Shown here piece by piece: positions 17,945 to 26,341 of a stretch of 64,000 nucleotides of DNA; within the stretch, counting starts at the first letter, position 1, and every line of letters starts with the position of its first letter. The notes under the pieces are model-generated. The model ran no database searches and was not told where the DNA came from. It was given only the letters and a program-made list of their open reading frames with translations. Origin of the DNA: Alphaproteobacteria bacterium (GTDB lineage Bacteria; Pseudomonadota; Alphaproteobacteria; GCA-2731375); the NCBI GenBank assembly GCA_021776235.1, contig JAJFGG010000018.1, forward strand, positions 34,962-98,961, read 5' to 3'. The position numbers and the translations under genes are program-made.

Positions 17945-18886
17945 CTAGGATAATGCCGTACGCAGGCGGTCGGCCGCCAGCGACTGCGCCTTTATGGAAT
18001 CATCCAGCAGCGGCGCCATGGAGAAGAAGCCGTGGATCATACCCTCGAAATCCACATGCTCGCAGGTGACGCCTTCGGCGTTAAGCCGCTCGCTGCATTC
18101 CCGGCCCTCGTGGTTAAGGATATCGCATTCCGCCGTGATCAACAGGGCCGGCGGCAGGCCGGCAAAGCTGGCTGCCCGGGCAGGGGAGGCGCGCCAGTCG
18201 GCCAGTTCCTGGTCACTGTTCAGGTAATGCTCGCGAAAATAGGGCACCGATGCCGCCATCAGGGGGCCATAGCCTACGCCATAGGTATCGTAGGTCGGCG
18301 TGCCGCCCGTGTAGTCCATCACCGGGTAGACCAATAACTGATAGGCAATGGCCAGGCTATCGTCGTTGTCGCGGGCCATCAGCGAGACCACCAGGGCCAG
18401 ATTACCCCCGGCGCTGTCGCCGCCCACGGCAATGCGGTCGGCCCGGACCCCCATGGCGCCGGCGTTGTCCGACAGCCATTTCGCGGCGGCGTAACTATCA
18501 ACGACCGCAGCCGGGAACTTAGCCTCTGGTCCCATGCGGTAATCCACGGACATGACGACGATATTGGCGTCACGGCACATGGCCCGGGCGACGGAATCGT
18601 GTGTGTCCATGCTGCCGATGACATGGCCCCCGCCATGAAAATAGACCAAGGCGCCCAAGCCGTCGCCGGCCCCTTCCGGGCGATAGACCCGCACCGGAAT
18701 GTCGCCATCGGGTCCGGGAATGCTGCGGTCCTCCACCGAAGCCAGTTCAATGGGCGGAATATTGCGCGCCCGCACACCGGCTTCCATCTGCTCGCGGGCG
18801 TCGACCGGGCTCAATTCATGCATCGGTTTCAGGCCCAGGGCCTTCATCGCTTCCAATAATTCCACCAACTGTGGTTTCATAGCCAT
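17945..18886 (-). CDS. alpha/beta hydrolase, hormone-sensitive-lipase family esterase
   Basis: A 313-aa esterase/lipase. The HSL-type oxyanion motif 'VYFHGGGHVIGS' (about 80-91), the nucleophile elbow GDSAGG (about 154-159), an acid Asp in 'TAECDILNHEG' and a catalytic His in 'GMIHGFF' are all present in order. The family hydrolyses short- to medium-chain esters in the cytoplasm. It lies 30 bp downstream of an SDR gene on the same strand, and a dehydrogenase remnant lies upstream of that, suggesting a small catabolic operon, partly decayed. Confidence 0.88.
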   Translation of the reverse strand: MAMKPQLVELLEAMKALGLKPMHELSPVDAREQMEAGVRARNIPPIELASVEDRSIPGPDGDIPVRVYRPEGAGDGLGALVYFHGGGHVIGSMDTHDSVARAMCRDANIVVMSVDYRMGPEAKFPAAVVDSYAAAKWLSDNAGAMGVRADRIAVGGDSAGGNLALVVSLMARDNDDSLAIAYQLLVYPVMDYTGGTPTYDTYGVGYGPLMAASVPYFREHYLNSDQELADWRASPARAASFAGLPPALLITAECDILNHEGRECSERLNAEGVTCEHVDFEGMIHGFFSMAPLLDDSIKAQSLAADRLRTALS

Positions 18887-18916
18887 GATAGAATTTCCTT
18901 CACAATTTTGATAAAT

Positions 18917-19678
18917 TCAGTACTGCACGCTCTGGGTCAGGGCGCCATCCACCAGCAAATTGGTGCCGCTAATAAAGCTGGCCAAGGGACTGCAAAGAAA
19001 GACCGTAGCATCGGCCACTTCTTGCGGCGTTCCCATGCGGCCCATGGGGTTCAGGCCCAGGGCGCCCTTGAAGATTTCCGGTGTTTCCTGTTCCCGTTGA
19101 TGCCAGACTCCGCCCTCGAAATATATCGTACCCGGCGAGACCACGTTGACGCGCAAGCCTTTGGGCGCGAGTTCATGGGCCAGGTTGGACATGTGGTTGA
19201 TCAGGGCCGCCTTCATGGTGTTATAGGCCCGGACGCCACCAAAATATTGCAGAGCCGCAACCGAGCCGATGGCGACAATGGCGCCGGCATCGGATTTTTC
19301 CAAATGGGGCTGGGCCGCCCGCACCGTATGGATGGTGCCCATGACGTCGGTTTCAAAGGCGGTGCGCCAGGCTTCATCGGTATCCGTGCCGGCCATGGCC
19401 GAGACGTTCACAACCAATATATCCAAGCCACCCAGGTCGTCCGCCGCCGCGTCGATCCAGGCCTGCAACGCCGCACCGTCGGACACATCGACGCTGGCTC
19501 CGGTGGCCTGTACACCCATACTCGTCAATGCCGACACGGTTTGCGCCACTTCTTCCCCGTTGCGGGCGCAGACCGCCAGATCAGCGCCTTCCCTGGCCAG
19601 GCGCTCGGCGATGGCGCGGCCAATGCCCCTGGTGCCGCCCGTGACCAGGGCCTTCCGGCCCTTCAGTCCCAAATCCAT
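18917..19678 (-). CDS. short-chain dehydrogenase/reductase (SDR)
   Basis: A 253-aa classical SDR. The cofactor motif 'VTGGTRGIGRAIAERL' (about 12-27), 'NVSAMAG' in place of the usual NNAG, and the catalytic 'YNTMK' (Tyr and Lys about 155-159) are visible, along with the C-terminal 'FISGTNLLVDGA'. Such enzymes reduce ketones or oxidise alcohols with NAD(P)H. It is probably cotranscribed with the esterase 30 bp downstream. The substrate is unknown. Confidence 0.87.
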   Translation of the reverse strand: MDLGLKGRKALVTGGTRGIGRAIAERLAREGADLAVCARNGEEVAQTVSALTSMGVQATGASVDVSDGAALQAWIDAAADDLGGLDILVVNVSAMAGTDTDEAWRTAFETDVMGTIHTVRAAQPHLEKSDAGAIVAIGSVAALQYFGGVRAYNTMKAALINHMSNLAHELAPKGLRVNVVSPGTIYFEGGVWHQREQETPEIFKGALGLNPMGRMGTPQEVADATVFLCSPLASFISGTNLLVDGALTQSVQY

Positions 19679-19799
19679 AGTGTTACCTTCCCAAATTTGT
19701 ACATGCGGCGAATGCTAGCATGGTCATGGGCGAAGAACAGCAACAGCAGGCCAAAAAAATAGAGCCAGAGGTCTATCCCTGCGCCAGGTGGGGCAAGAT

Positions 19800-19964
19800 T
19801 TTGTATTGGTGACCTCGTCCAGCCAGACAGTTCAAGGCAATGGCTACAGACGATGCCGGGCAGGGCGCAGATGTGCTCGTCCTGGTGTCAATCGCCAGGC
19901 GCGAAGCTTCAACCTGGGCAATAACCACGGGCCGGCCTGACGCCTCGAATACAGCTGCGCGCAT
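19800..19964 (-). pseudogene. remnant of a zinc-dependent alcohol dehydrogenase N-terminus
   Basis: On the minus strand, ATG at 19962-19964 is preceded by a good AAAGGAAG binding site and encodes MRAAVFEASGRPVVIAQVEA, the usual opening of medium-chain zinc alcohol dehydrogenases. After about 20 codons the frame is lost: the expected 'PGxGEVxVR' and 'GVCHSD' segments survive only as hints in the other two frames ('TPGRAHLRP', then 'GIVCSHC'). No further ADH sequence follows before the SDR start. I read this as a decayed or deleted gene that once headed the SDR-esterase operon. The right-hand boundary is certain, the left-hand one is not. Confidence 0.5.
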
Positions 19965-20058
19965 CTGAGCTTCCTTTCCCGCCATTGTGATTACTATTCT
20001 GATGGCGTTATTGTCGAAGCAGCTATCATCGAACGCAAGATGGAATGATCGACCGCCC

Positions 20059-21120
20059 ATGATCGAACAAGCAATGACCAGTATTCTGGACCCGGCAAAT
20101 TTTCCCGATGGATTTTCCGATGCCGAAGCCCTGGAAGAATTTATGACCCGGCCGTCACAGGCCCTGATTGACGATCTCAGCCAACTTGATGGTGACATCA
20201 TGGTGTTGGGCGTCGGCGGCAAGATGGGTCCGACGCTTGCCCGCCTGGCCAAGCGGGCCGCACCGGATAAACGCGTCGTCGGTGTTGCCCGCTTTTCCGA
20301 AGCCGGTCTGGCCGAACAATTGCAACAGCACGGCGTCGATACAATTACCTGTGACCTGCTGGATAGAGATGCGGTGGCTGAACTGCCGGACGTGGCCAAC
20401 ATCATCTTCATGGCCGGGCGCAAATTCGGCTCGGCCGGGGCCGAGGAACTGACTTGGGCCATGAATGTGCATGTTCCGGCGCTGGTGGCCGAACGCTTTC
20501 AGAAATCCCGCATCGTTGCCTTCTCCACTGGCTGCGTCTATCCCTTCGTACCGATAGAGTCCCAAGGTGCGACAGAGGCCATGACGGCCACGCCGCCGCC
20601 TGGCGAGTACGCAAATTCCTGCGTCGGGCGCGAGCGGATGTTCCAGCATTTCTCCAACCAATTCGGTACGCCGGGACGCATCATCCGCCTGAATTATGCC
20701 ATCGATATGCGCTATGGCGTGCTACACGATGTAGCGGCCAAGGTTTGGGCCGGCGAGGTGATTGATTTGAGCATGGGCCATGTCAACGTAATCTGGCAAG
20801 GCGATGCCAATGCCCAGGTCCTGCGCGCGCTATGCCATTGCACCACCCCGCCCAGCCCCTTGAACGTTTCGGGCCCGGAGACCACCGCGGTCGCCTGGCT
20901 GGCTCAGGCTTTTGCGGAACGCCTTGGCAAACCAGCCTTGCTGAAGGGGCAACCGGAAAAAATGGCCTGGCTGATCAACACCGCCGAAGCAACGAAACTA
21001 TTCGGCTATCCTATGGTGCCCCTGCATTGCATGGTCGATTGGGTTGCCAATTGGATACGCGGGGAGGGGGGCAGTTTGGGCAAGCCAACACATTTCGAAG
21101 TGCGGGATGGCAACTATTGA
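20059..21120 (+). CDS. NAD-dependent epimerase/dehydratase family protein
   Basis: A 353-aa Rossmann-fold protein when started at ATG 20059 (MIEQAMTSILDPANFP); an in-frame ATG-less extension upstream is unlikely. The dinucleotide-binding segment is 'DIMVLGVGGKMGPTLARLAKRA' (about 47-68), followed by 'VGVARFSE'. 'STGCVYPFVPIESQGATE' resembles the Ser/Tyr active-site region of extended SDRs, but the YxxxK is not obvious ('YANSCVGRERM'). The cofactor and substrate are inferred only from the family. It overlaps the next GNAT gene by 14 bp, indicating coupled translation. Confidence 0.75.
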   Translation: MIEQAMTSILDPANFPDGFSDAEALEEFMTRPSQALIDDLSQLDGDIMVLGVGGKMGPTLARLAKRAAPDKRVVGVARFSEAGLAEQLQQHGVDTITCDLLDRDAVAELPDVANIIFMAGRKFGSAGAEELTWAMNVHVPALVAERFQKSRIVAFSTGCVYPFVPIESQGATEAMTATPPPGEYANSCVGRERMFQHFSNQFGTPGRIIRLNYAIDMRYGVLHDVAAKVWAGEVIDLSMGHVNVIWQGDANAQVLRALCHCTTPPSPLNVSGPETTAVAWLAQAFAERLGKPALLKGQPEKMAWLINTAEATKLFGYPMVPLHCMVDWVANWIRGEGGSLGKPTHFEVRDGNY

Positions 21121-21961
21121 TAATCTGACCTGGGGCAAGCTGGCGCGGTCCGAAATCGCGCAGGCGGTTGCCCTGAATGCCGAGGCCGGTTGGAACCAAT
21201 CCGCCGCCGATTGGCAATTCATGCTGGAACGGGGCGAGGGCACCGGGGTCAGCGGACCGGACTTGATGGCGACCTCCATGCTGCTGCCGTACGGGGACCG
21301 ATTTGCCTGGATCGCGATGATACTGGTGACCGCCAAATGGCAACGGCAGGGCCTGGCCAGTGCCTTGATGCGCCGCTGTATCGCGCGCGCCGAGGCCTTG
21401 AACCTTGTGCCCGGACTGGATGCGACAGAGGCCGGACGCAAGGTTTATTTGCCCCTGGGCTTTCAGGATATCTACCCGCTGACCCGTTGGCAGGCGGACG
21501 CCCCTGATGTCGGCGGAGTGAACCGGAGCGCCGGCCTGCGGCCCATGCTTGTGGAGGACCTGGGCGCGGTCGCGGCCTGGGACGCGGATATCTTCGGCGC
21601 CCCGCGCGGTGAATTGTTGGCGCATTTGCACGGCCGATGCCCTGAACGCGCCTTTCTGTTGGAAAGCGGCGGCCAAATTCAAGGTTTTGTGCTGGCCCGC
21701 GATGGCCGCCTGGCGACGCAGATTGGCCCTTTATCAAGCAATTCCAACGACGCTGCCATCGCATTATTGCAATCCGCCTTGGCGAATATTGCAGGCCCGG
21801 TTTTCCTGGATGCCGCAGATCACCATAGAGTGATGAGCCAATGGCTGGCGGGTAAGGGCTTTAGCAGGCAACGAGGCTATATGCGCATGCTGTTGGATCG
21901 AAGCATGCCAATTGACAATCCGGACAAGGTTTTTTTGATTGCGGGCCCTGAACTTGGCTAG
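21107..21961 (+). CDS. GNAT acetyltransferase with C-terminal acetyltransferase-like domain
   Basis: A 284-aa protein from ATG 21107 (MATIDNLTWGKLARSEI), which overlaps the end of the epimerase gene. The N-terminal half has the GNAT acetyl-CoA-binding pattern 'MILVTAKWQRQGLASALMRRCI'. The C-terminal half ('GFVLARDGRLATQIGPLSS', 'GPVFLDAADHH') resembles the second domain seen in YitH-type two-domain GNATs. The acceptor substrate is unknown. The coupling to an epimerase/dehydratase suggests a shared pathway, perhaps on an amino-bearing metabolite. Confidence 0.75.
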   Translation: MATIDNLTWGKLARSEIAQAVALNAEAGWNQSAADWQFMLERGEGTGVSGPDLMATSMLLPYGDRFAWIAMILVTAKWQRQGLASALMRRCIARAEALNLVPGLDATEAGRKVYLPLGFQDIYPLTRWQADAPDVGGVNRSAGLRPMLVEDLGAVAAWDADIFGAPRGELLAHLHGRCPERAFLLESGGQIQGFVLARDGRLATQIGPLSSNSNDAAIALLQSALANIAGPVFLDAADHHRVMSQWLAGKGFSRQRGYMRMLLDRSMPIDNPDKVFLIAGPELG

Positions 21962-21996
21962 AAGGCGTGCAACATGGCCAACGGGATAACCGTCTG

Positions 21997-22626
21997 ATGA
22001 CTGATTTGGCGTCCATCGTGGTGAGGCCGGCGCTGCCGGAGCAGGGGGAACGCGCGGCGGAACTGATTTATTCCACCGCGCGGCCGATCTTTGATTTCAT
22101 GTATGGCGCTGACGCGGAATTTCGCACCCGCTTGCTGGCCCTGCAATGGCGGGCGGAAGAGGGCCTGGTCAGTCATCGTCACGCCATGGGCGCCTATAGC
22201 GTTGGTGGCGAACTGGTGGGATTGGAACTTGGCTTTGATCACGGCGCCGAAGCCGCGGCTTTTGCCGGGACTCGGGCCGCAGTTCGGGAAAACACCACGG
22301 CGGACGAGTTTGAGCGGATAGGGATGGCCGCGCGTCAGTTGACTTATCTGACGGCGTTTACACCCGACGGAAATTACTGTGTCCACAATCTGGCCGTGAC
22401 CGACAGCGCCAATATTCCGGGGCTGGGCCGGCGATTGCTCGAAGGGGCGTTCGAACGGGCCGCGGCGGCGGGCTACCACAGCGTTTGCCTGGATGTCATC
22501 GATGGTAATCCTGCCTACGGCTTTTACCTCCATCTTGGGATGCATCTGGGATGCGAAACCCGAATACCCGATCTTATGGAACGGCACGGCATGCCGGCGA
22601 TCTACCGCATGGTCCGCGACCTTTGA
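21997..22626 (+). CDS. GNAT-family acetyltransferase
   Basis: A 209-aa protein if started at ATG 21997 (MTDLASIVVRPALPE), with GGGATAA about 9 nt upstream; a GTG at 21967 is an alternative. The acetyl-CoA motif is visible as 'NLAVTDSANIPGLGRRLLEGAFERA' and the C-terminal 'GNPAYGFYLHLGMHLGCETRIPD' matches the end of the GNAT fold. It is the third gene of the epimerase-GNAT-GNAT set and lies just before a terminator. The acceptor is unknown. Confidence 0.75.
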   Translation: MTDLASIVVRPALPEQGERAAELIYSTARPIFDFMYGADAEFRTRLLALQWRAEEGLVSHRHAMGAYSVGGELVGLELGFDHGAEAAAFAGTRAAVRENTTADEFERIGMAARQLTYLTAFTPDGNYCVHNLAVTDSANIPGLGRRLLEGAFERAAAAGYHSVCLDVIDGNPAYGFYLHLGMHLGCETRIPDLMERHGMPAIYRMVRDL

Positions 22627-22634
22627 AATAAAAG

Positions 22635-22666
22635 GACCGCATCCGGCTGTGCGGCCGGACGCGGTC
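22635..22666 (-). terminator. stem-loop terminator between convergent genes
   Basis: GACCGCATCCGGC (22635-22647) pairs with GCCGGACGCGGTC (22654-22666), a 13-bp stem with one mismatch. Read on the minus strand it is followed by CCTTTTATTTC, so it most likely ends the substrate-binding-protein transcript, and could act weakly for the GNAT gene from the other side. Confidence 0.8.
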
Positions 22667-22682
22667 ATGTCTTTGTTATGGT

Positions 22683-23675
22683 CTAGCCGCCGAACTTCAC
22701 GGACATATCCAGGTAGTCGTTGCGATAGGCGCCTTTAATGTCGAAGGGTTTATCAAGTTTGAAATAGGCTTCGATCAACTTGTAATCCGCCTCCATGCGA
22801 GCCGGATCGAAATAGCCGATGGCGCCATTGCGGGAACTATCCGCATCCATCAATTCCTTCACCAGGGCCCAGTTGGCCATGGATGAAGGGCGCTTCAGGC
22901 CGCTGTTGGCCTCTATCAGGGCGGTGATGCACGGATCTGCATCCTTGGCGCAGGCGGCATAGGCCTTTTGCGTCACCTTGACGAAATTCCGCACCACGTC
23001 GGGGTTGGCCTTGAGGTAGGCGCCGTTGGCGATGACGGAATTGCCGTAGGGATTGACGCCGATGGTTTTGCCGGCGACGAAGCCCATGTCGTCCCCAAAT
23101 ACTTTCTGAAAGATAAAGTGGATATTGTAGAACGAGGTGGTGACCTGGATTGAATCGGACTTCAGGGCCGCGATTTTGGCGTTGGGCTTGACGTTGACCC
23201 AGGTTACGGAATCCGGCGCCATGCCCACCGCCTTGGCGAAGGCTGGCCACATTTGACGGGCGGCATCCCATGGCGGATTGCCGATTTTCTTGCCGGCAAA
23301 GTCCTTGATGCCGGAGATGCCAGAGCTTTTCTTCCAATAAAAGCCGTAGGGTGAATTGGCGTAGATATTAAAGACCGCGACAAGGTCCGCGCCCTTGCCC
23401 TTGTTGACGAGGGCGGTGCCCAGATCGGCGATGCCAAGTTGATTTTTGCCAATGCCGACGCGCTGCGACGACAGGGTCGAGCCCTTGCCCTGTTCGATTG
23501 TCAAATCGATGCCGGCGTCCTTGTACCAGCCTTGCGACTTGGCCCAATAAACCGGCGCGTGATCGCCGCCCGCGACCCAGTTCAGAATGAAACTGACCTT
23601 TTCCGCCGCTTGCGCGGAAGCGCTCGCCAGAACCATGCCAAATAGCGTGGCGAGGGCGATTTTGAAGATATTCAT
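22683..23675 (-). CDS. ABC transporter substrate-binding protein, NMT1/SsuA/TauA type
   Basis: A 330-aa periplasmic protein. The start at 23675 (MNIFKIALATLFGMVLAS...) is supported by AGGGAGG 7 nt upstream and gives a clean Sec signal ending AQA. The mature part, 'VSFILNWVAGGDHAPVYWAKSQGWYKDAGIDL', is typical of the NMT1/THI5-like binding proteins of nitrate/sulfonate/taurine/pyrimidine-type importers. It is transcribed away from the rest of the cluster, but its promoter region carries one of two matching TetR-type palindromes, so it very likely serves the permease and ATPase at 26342-27901. The ligand is unknown. Confidence 0.88.
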   Translation of the reverse strand: MNIFKIALATLFGMVLASASAQAAEKVSFILNWVAGGDHAPVYWAKSQGWYKDAGIDLTIEQGKGSTLSSQRVGIGKNQLGIADLGTALVNKGKGADLVAVFNIYANSPYGFYWKKSSGISGIKDFAGKKIGNPPWDAARQMWPAFAKAVGMAPDSVTWVNVKPNAKIAALKSDSIQVTTSFYNIHFIFQKVFGDDMGFVAGKTIGVNPYGNSVIANGAYLKANPDVVRNFVKVTQKAYAACAKDADPCITALIEANSGLKRPSSMANWALVKELMDADSSRNGAIGYFDPARMEADYKLIEAYFKLDKPFDIKGAYRNDYLDMSVKFGG

Positions 23676-23739
23676 GAGTATGCCTCCCTGTATTCCGTTT
23701 GGCGCATTGTCTTGCCAAATCGTTGGAACTCCGATAGCT

Positions 23740-23761
23740 CTGGTAACCAATTGGTTACCAG
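23740..23761. promoter_or_regulatory. perfect 22-bp palindrome, probable TetR-family operator 1
   Basis: CTGGTAACCAATTGGTTACC followed by AG is a perfect inverted repeat in the 103-bp gap between the divergent substrate-binding-protein gene and the tetR gene. Its half-site GTAACCA recurs in the second palindrome at 24455. It is well placed to repress both divergent promoters. Confidence 0.8.
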
Positions 23762-23778
23762 AAACATAGGTTGACCTC

Positions 23779-24435
23779 ATGGCATCTGTCAACGCGCCGA
23801 CAGAAAAAGCATCCAAAAGCAAACGGGACCCCGAGGGCGCCCGCCAGCGCATCTTGCAGGCCGCCCTGGCGGAATTCTCGGACAAGGGTTTGGGCGGCGC
23901 GCGGGTAGATGTCATCGCGCAAAGGGCCAACGCCAACAAGCGTATGCTGTATCACTATTTTGGCAACAAGGACGAATTGTTCCTGGCCGTTCTGGAACAC
24001 GCCTACAGTGAGATTCGTAGTGCTGAGCTGGAGCTTAATCTGGATAATTTGTCGCCGGAAGACGGAATGCGCAAATTGGTCGCCTTCACCTTCGATTATT
24101 TTGTTAAGGCGCCCTATTTCATCAATCTTTTGAATAGCGAGAATCTTCACCGGGCCCGGCACTTGCAGCGCAGCAAGGCCATTCTGGACATGCATGGGCC
24201 GGTTATTGGCTTGATCACGGATTTGTTGCGCCGGGGTATTGCCGAAGGGGTCTTTCGGGCCGACGCAGACCCTGTTCAGGTCTTCATTACCAATGCCTCG
24301 GTTGGTTATTTTTACTTTTCCAACATCCACACCCTTTCTACCATTTTTGACCGTGAGCTAAGCTGCGAGGAGGAATTGGACGCCCGGCGTTCACATGTGA
24401 TCGACGTTGTTCTGGGATATTTACGGCCCACTTGA
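23779..24435 (+). CDS. TetR/AcrR-family transcriptional regulator
   Basis: A 218-aa regulator. An N-terminal helix-turn-helix of TetR type is visible at about 22-65, ending in the diagnostic 'LYHYFGNKDELFLAVLEHAY'. The C-terminal part is a ligand-binding helical domain with 'FDYFVKAPYFINLLNSEN', similar to the RutR/TetR_C group. Palindromes sharing the GTAACCA half-site lie before its own gene and after its stop, before the dioxygenase gene, so it probably represses itself, the binding protein and the catabolic operon until the substrate or an intermediate is bound. Confidence 0.9.
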   Translation: MASVNAPTEKASKSKRDPEGARQRILQAALAEFSDKGLGGARVDVIAQRANANKRMLYHYFGNKDELFLAVLEHAYSEIRSAELELNLDNLSPEDGMRKLVAFTFDYFVKAPYFINLLNSENLHRARHLQRSKAILDMHGPVIGLITDLLRRGIAEGVFRADADPVQVFITNASVGYFYFSNIHTLSTIFDRELSCEEELDARRSHVIDVVLGYLRPT

Positions 24436-24454
24436 CGGAGCGGCGTTGAGTAAG

Positions 24455-24478
24455 ATAAGTAACCAGGTGGTTACTTAT
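24455..24478. promoter_or_regulatory. 24-bp palindrome, probable TetR-family operator 2
   Basis: ATAAGTAACCA (24455-24465) and TGGTTACTTAT (24468-24478) form an 11-bp inverted repeat around GG. It ends just before the GGGAGG binding site of the dioxygenase gene, so a bound repressor would block that promoter or transcript start. It shares the core GTAACCA-TGGTTAC with operator 1. Confidence 0.8.
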
Positions 24479-24489
24479 AGGGAGGCGGC

Positions 24490-25233
24490 ATGAATTTACT
24501 AGCTCCGGCGCAAATGGCGGACTATCGCGCCAAGGGCCACCTGACGGTGCGGGATGTATTCGCCGGCGAAGACATGGCTGCCGCCGTCGCGGATGCCCAG
24601 GCCTGGGCGGAGACTGAAATCGCTGCTTTGGATGTGGCGGGCCGGGCCTGGTACCTGGAAGCGGCGGTGCCGGACCGTGCCGTCCTGCGCAAACTGGATA
24701 ATCCCGTTTATCTGCGCCCGGTGTTCCGCGCCTTGGCCACCAACGTAAAACTGCGGGCCCTGGTGACGCAGATCGTCGGCCCCGATCCTCGTGTCTTCTT
24801 CAGCCAATTGTTCTTCAAGGCCCCTGGCGGTGGTGGCCCCAAACCCATGCACCAGGACAATTTCTATTTTGGTCCCAACGACCTGGATGGCATGGTCACA
24901 GCCTGGGTCGCGCTGGATGATGCGGACGAGAGCAATGGCTGCCTGTATTTCGCGGACGGCAGTAACCTGGGTGACGTGATCCCCCACGCGGCCCCCGACG
25001 GACAACCCTTCAATCTGTTGGTGCCCAATGCGACCGCCGCCAAGTACACCATGACGCCAGCGCCGGTTCCCCGTGGCGGTGTCTCGTTTCATCATGGCAA
25101 TACCCTGCATCAATCGTCGGAAAACCATTCGGATCGTTGGCGGCGGGCCTGTGCTATTCATTACGCCAATGGCAAAACTGAATTGGTCCAACCCGCCCTG
25201 ACTTACGATCCGTCGATCGTCGTGGCATTGTAA
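24490..25233 (+). CDS. phytanoyl-CoA dioxygenase (PhyH) family protein
   Basis: A 247-aa Fe(II)/2-oxoglutarate-dependent dioxygenase. The metal site is visible as HxD in 'KPMHQDNFYF' (about 117-126) and a distal His in 'HGNTLHQSSENHSDRWRR', whose Arg would hold 2-oxoglutarate. The family hydroxylates unactivated C-H bonds of small molecules. As the first gene after operator 2 it probably carries out the opening oxidation of the imported compound. GGGAGG precedes the start. Confidence 0.87.
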   Translation: MNLLAPAQMADYRAKGHLTVRDVFAGEDMAAAVADAQAWAETEIAALDVAGRAWYLEAAVPDRAVLRKLDNPVYLRPVFRALATNVKLRALVTQIVGPDPRVFFSQLFFKAPGGGGPKPMHQDNFYFGPNDLDGMVTAWVALDDADESNGCLYFADGSNLGDVIPHAAPDGQPFNLLVPNATAAKYTMTPAPVPRGGVSFHHGNTLHQSSENHSDRWRRACAIHYANGKTELVQPALTYDPSIVVAL

Positions 25234-25270
25234 TAGCGGAGTTCAGGAACAGTTGGCGAGGAGAGGCACA

Positions 25271-26332
25271 ATGGCCCTGCATCGTGAGGAGATCCCGGCA
25301 AAGGTGTTGGCCCAGTTGCGCCAGGGCGTGGTCATTCCGGCCCATCCCCTGGCCTTGACGGAAGCCCGGCAACTGGATGCGAGGCACCAGCGCGCCTTGA
25401 CCCGCTATTATCTGGATGCCGGCGCCGGCGGTCTGGCGGTAGGCGTACATACCACGCAGTTTGAAATCCGCGAGGTCGGACTGTACGAACCGGTGTTGCG
25501 GTCGGCGGCGGAAACCGCAGCCGCCTGGACCGATCAACCGAAAATTATGATCGCCGGCCTGATCGGTTCGACGGAACAAGCCCTTCGGGAGGCGGACGTG
25601 GCCCTGGGTCTGGGTTATCATGCGGGATTATTGAGCCTCGCGGCCCACAAGGGCGCGGACGAAAATGCCCTGATCGCCCATTGTGAGGCAGTGGCCGGGC
25701 GCATTCCGCTGGTCGGGTTTTATCTGCAACCTGCCGTTGGCGGTATTGTGCTGTCGGCCGAATTCTGGCGCCGTTTCGCGGCGATTGACAATGTCATCGC
25801 CATCAAGGTGGCGCCCTTTAACCGCTACCGCACACTGGATGTGGTTCGTGGCGTGGTGGCGGCCGAGGCCGAGCATCGTGTCAGCCTGTATACCGGCAAT
25901 GATGATCATATCCTGCTGGATCTGGTTACGCCGTTTGCCGTGCGCCGGGGCGGGGAAACCGTCGTGGTGCGGATCAGGGGCGGTCTGTTGGGGCACTGGT
26001 GTGTCTGGGTCAAACCGGCGGTGGCCTATCTTGCCCGCGCCCATGCGGCGATATCGGCGGGTGCAGTCGATGCCGGACTATTGCAACTGGACAGTCAAAT
26101 TACGGATGCCAATGGCGCGCTGTTCGATGTGGTCAACGATTTTGCCGGCGTCATCGCTGGCTGCCACGAAGTGCTGCGCCGCCAGGGCCTATTGCAGGGC
26201 ACCTGGTGCCTGAACCCGGAAGAGGCCCTGAGCCCTGGCCAGAAAGAGGAACTGGACCGTGTCATGGCTGATTACCCGCATCTGTGCGACGACGGTTTCG
26301 TCGCGGATAATTTGCACCGTTGGCTGGATTAA
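25271..26332 (+). CDS. dihydrodipicolinate-synthase-like (DapA superfamily) aldolase/lyase
   Basis: A 353-aa TIM-barrel protein. ATG 25271 (MALHREEIPAKVL) is chosen because GGAGAGG lies 5 nt upstream. The Schiff-base Lys is probably the one in 'NVIAIKVAPFNRYRT' (about 183-197); 'LVGFYLQPAVGG' occupies the position of the YNxP segment but is altered. 'YTGNDDHILLD' matches the usual GxDD turn. The enzyme likely cleaves or forms a C-C bond with a 2-oxo acid such as pyruvate. It is about 50 residues longer than DapA. Confidence 0.75.
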   Translation: MALHREEIPAKVLAQLRQGVVIPAHPLALTEARQLDARHQRALTRYYLDAGAGGLAVGVHTTQFEIREVGLYEPVLRSAAETAAAWTDQPKIMIAGLIGSTEQALREADVALGLGYHAGLLSLAAHKGADENALIAHCEAVAGRIPLVGFYLQPAVGGIVLSAEFWRRFAAIDNVIAIKVAPFNRYRTLDVVRGVVAAEAEHRVSLYTGNDDHILLDLVTPFAVRRGGETVVVRIRGGLLGHWCVWVKPAVAYLARAHAAISAGAVDAGLLQLDSQITDANGALFDVVNDFAGVIAGCHEVLRRQGLLQGTWCLNPEEALSPGQKEELDRVMADYPHLCDDGFVADNLHRWLD

Positions 26333-26341
26333 GCGCGGATT

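Noticed and set aside
19773..20462. 229-codon minus-strand open frame overlapping the epimerase gene
   Set aside because: Most of it is antisense shadow; only the part after the internal ATG at 19964 resembles a protein, and this is reported as an alcohol dehydrogenase remnant.
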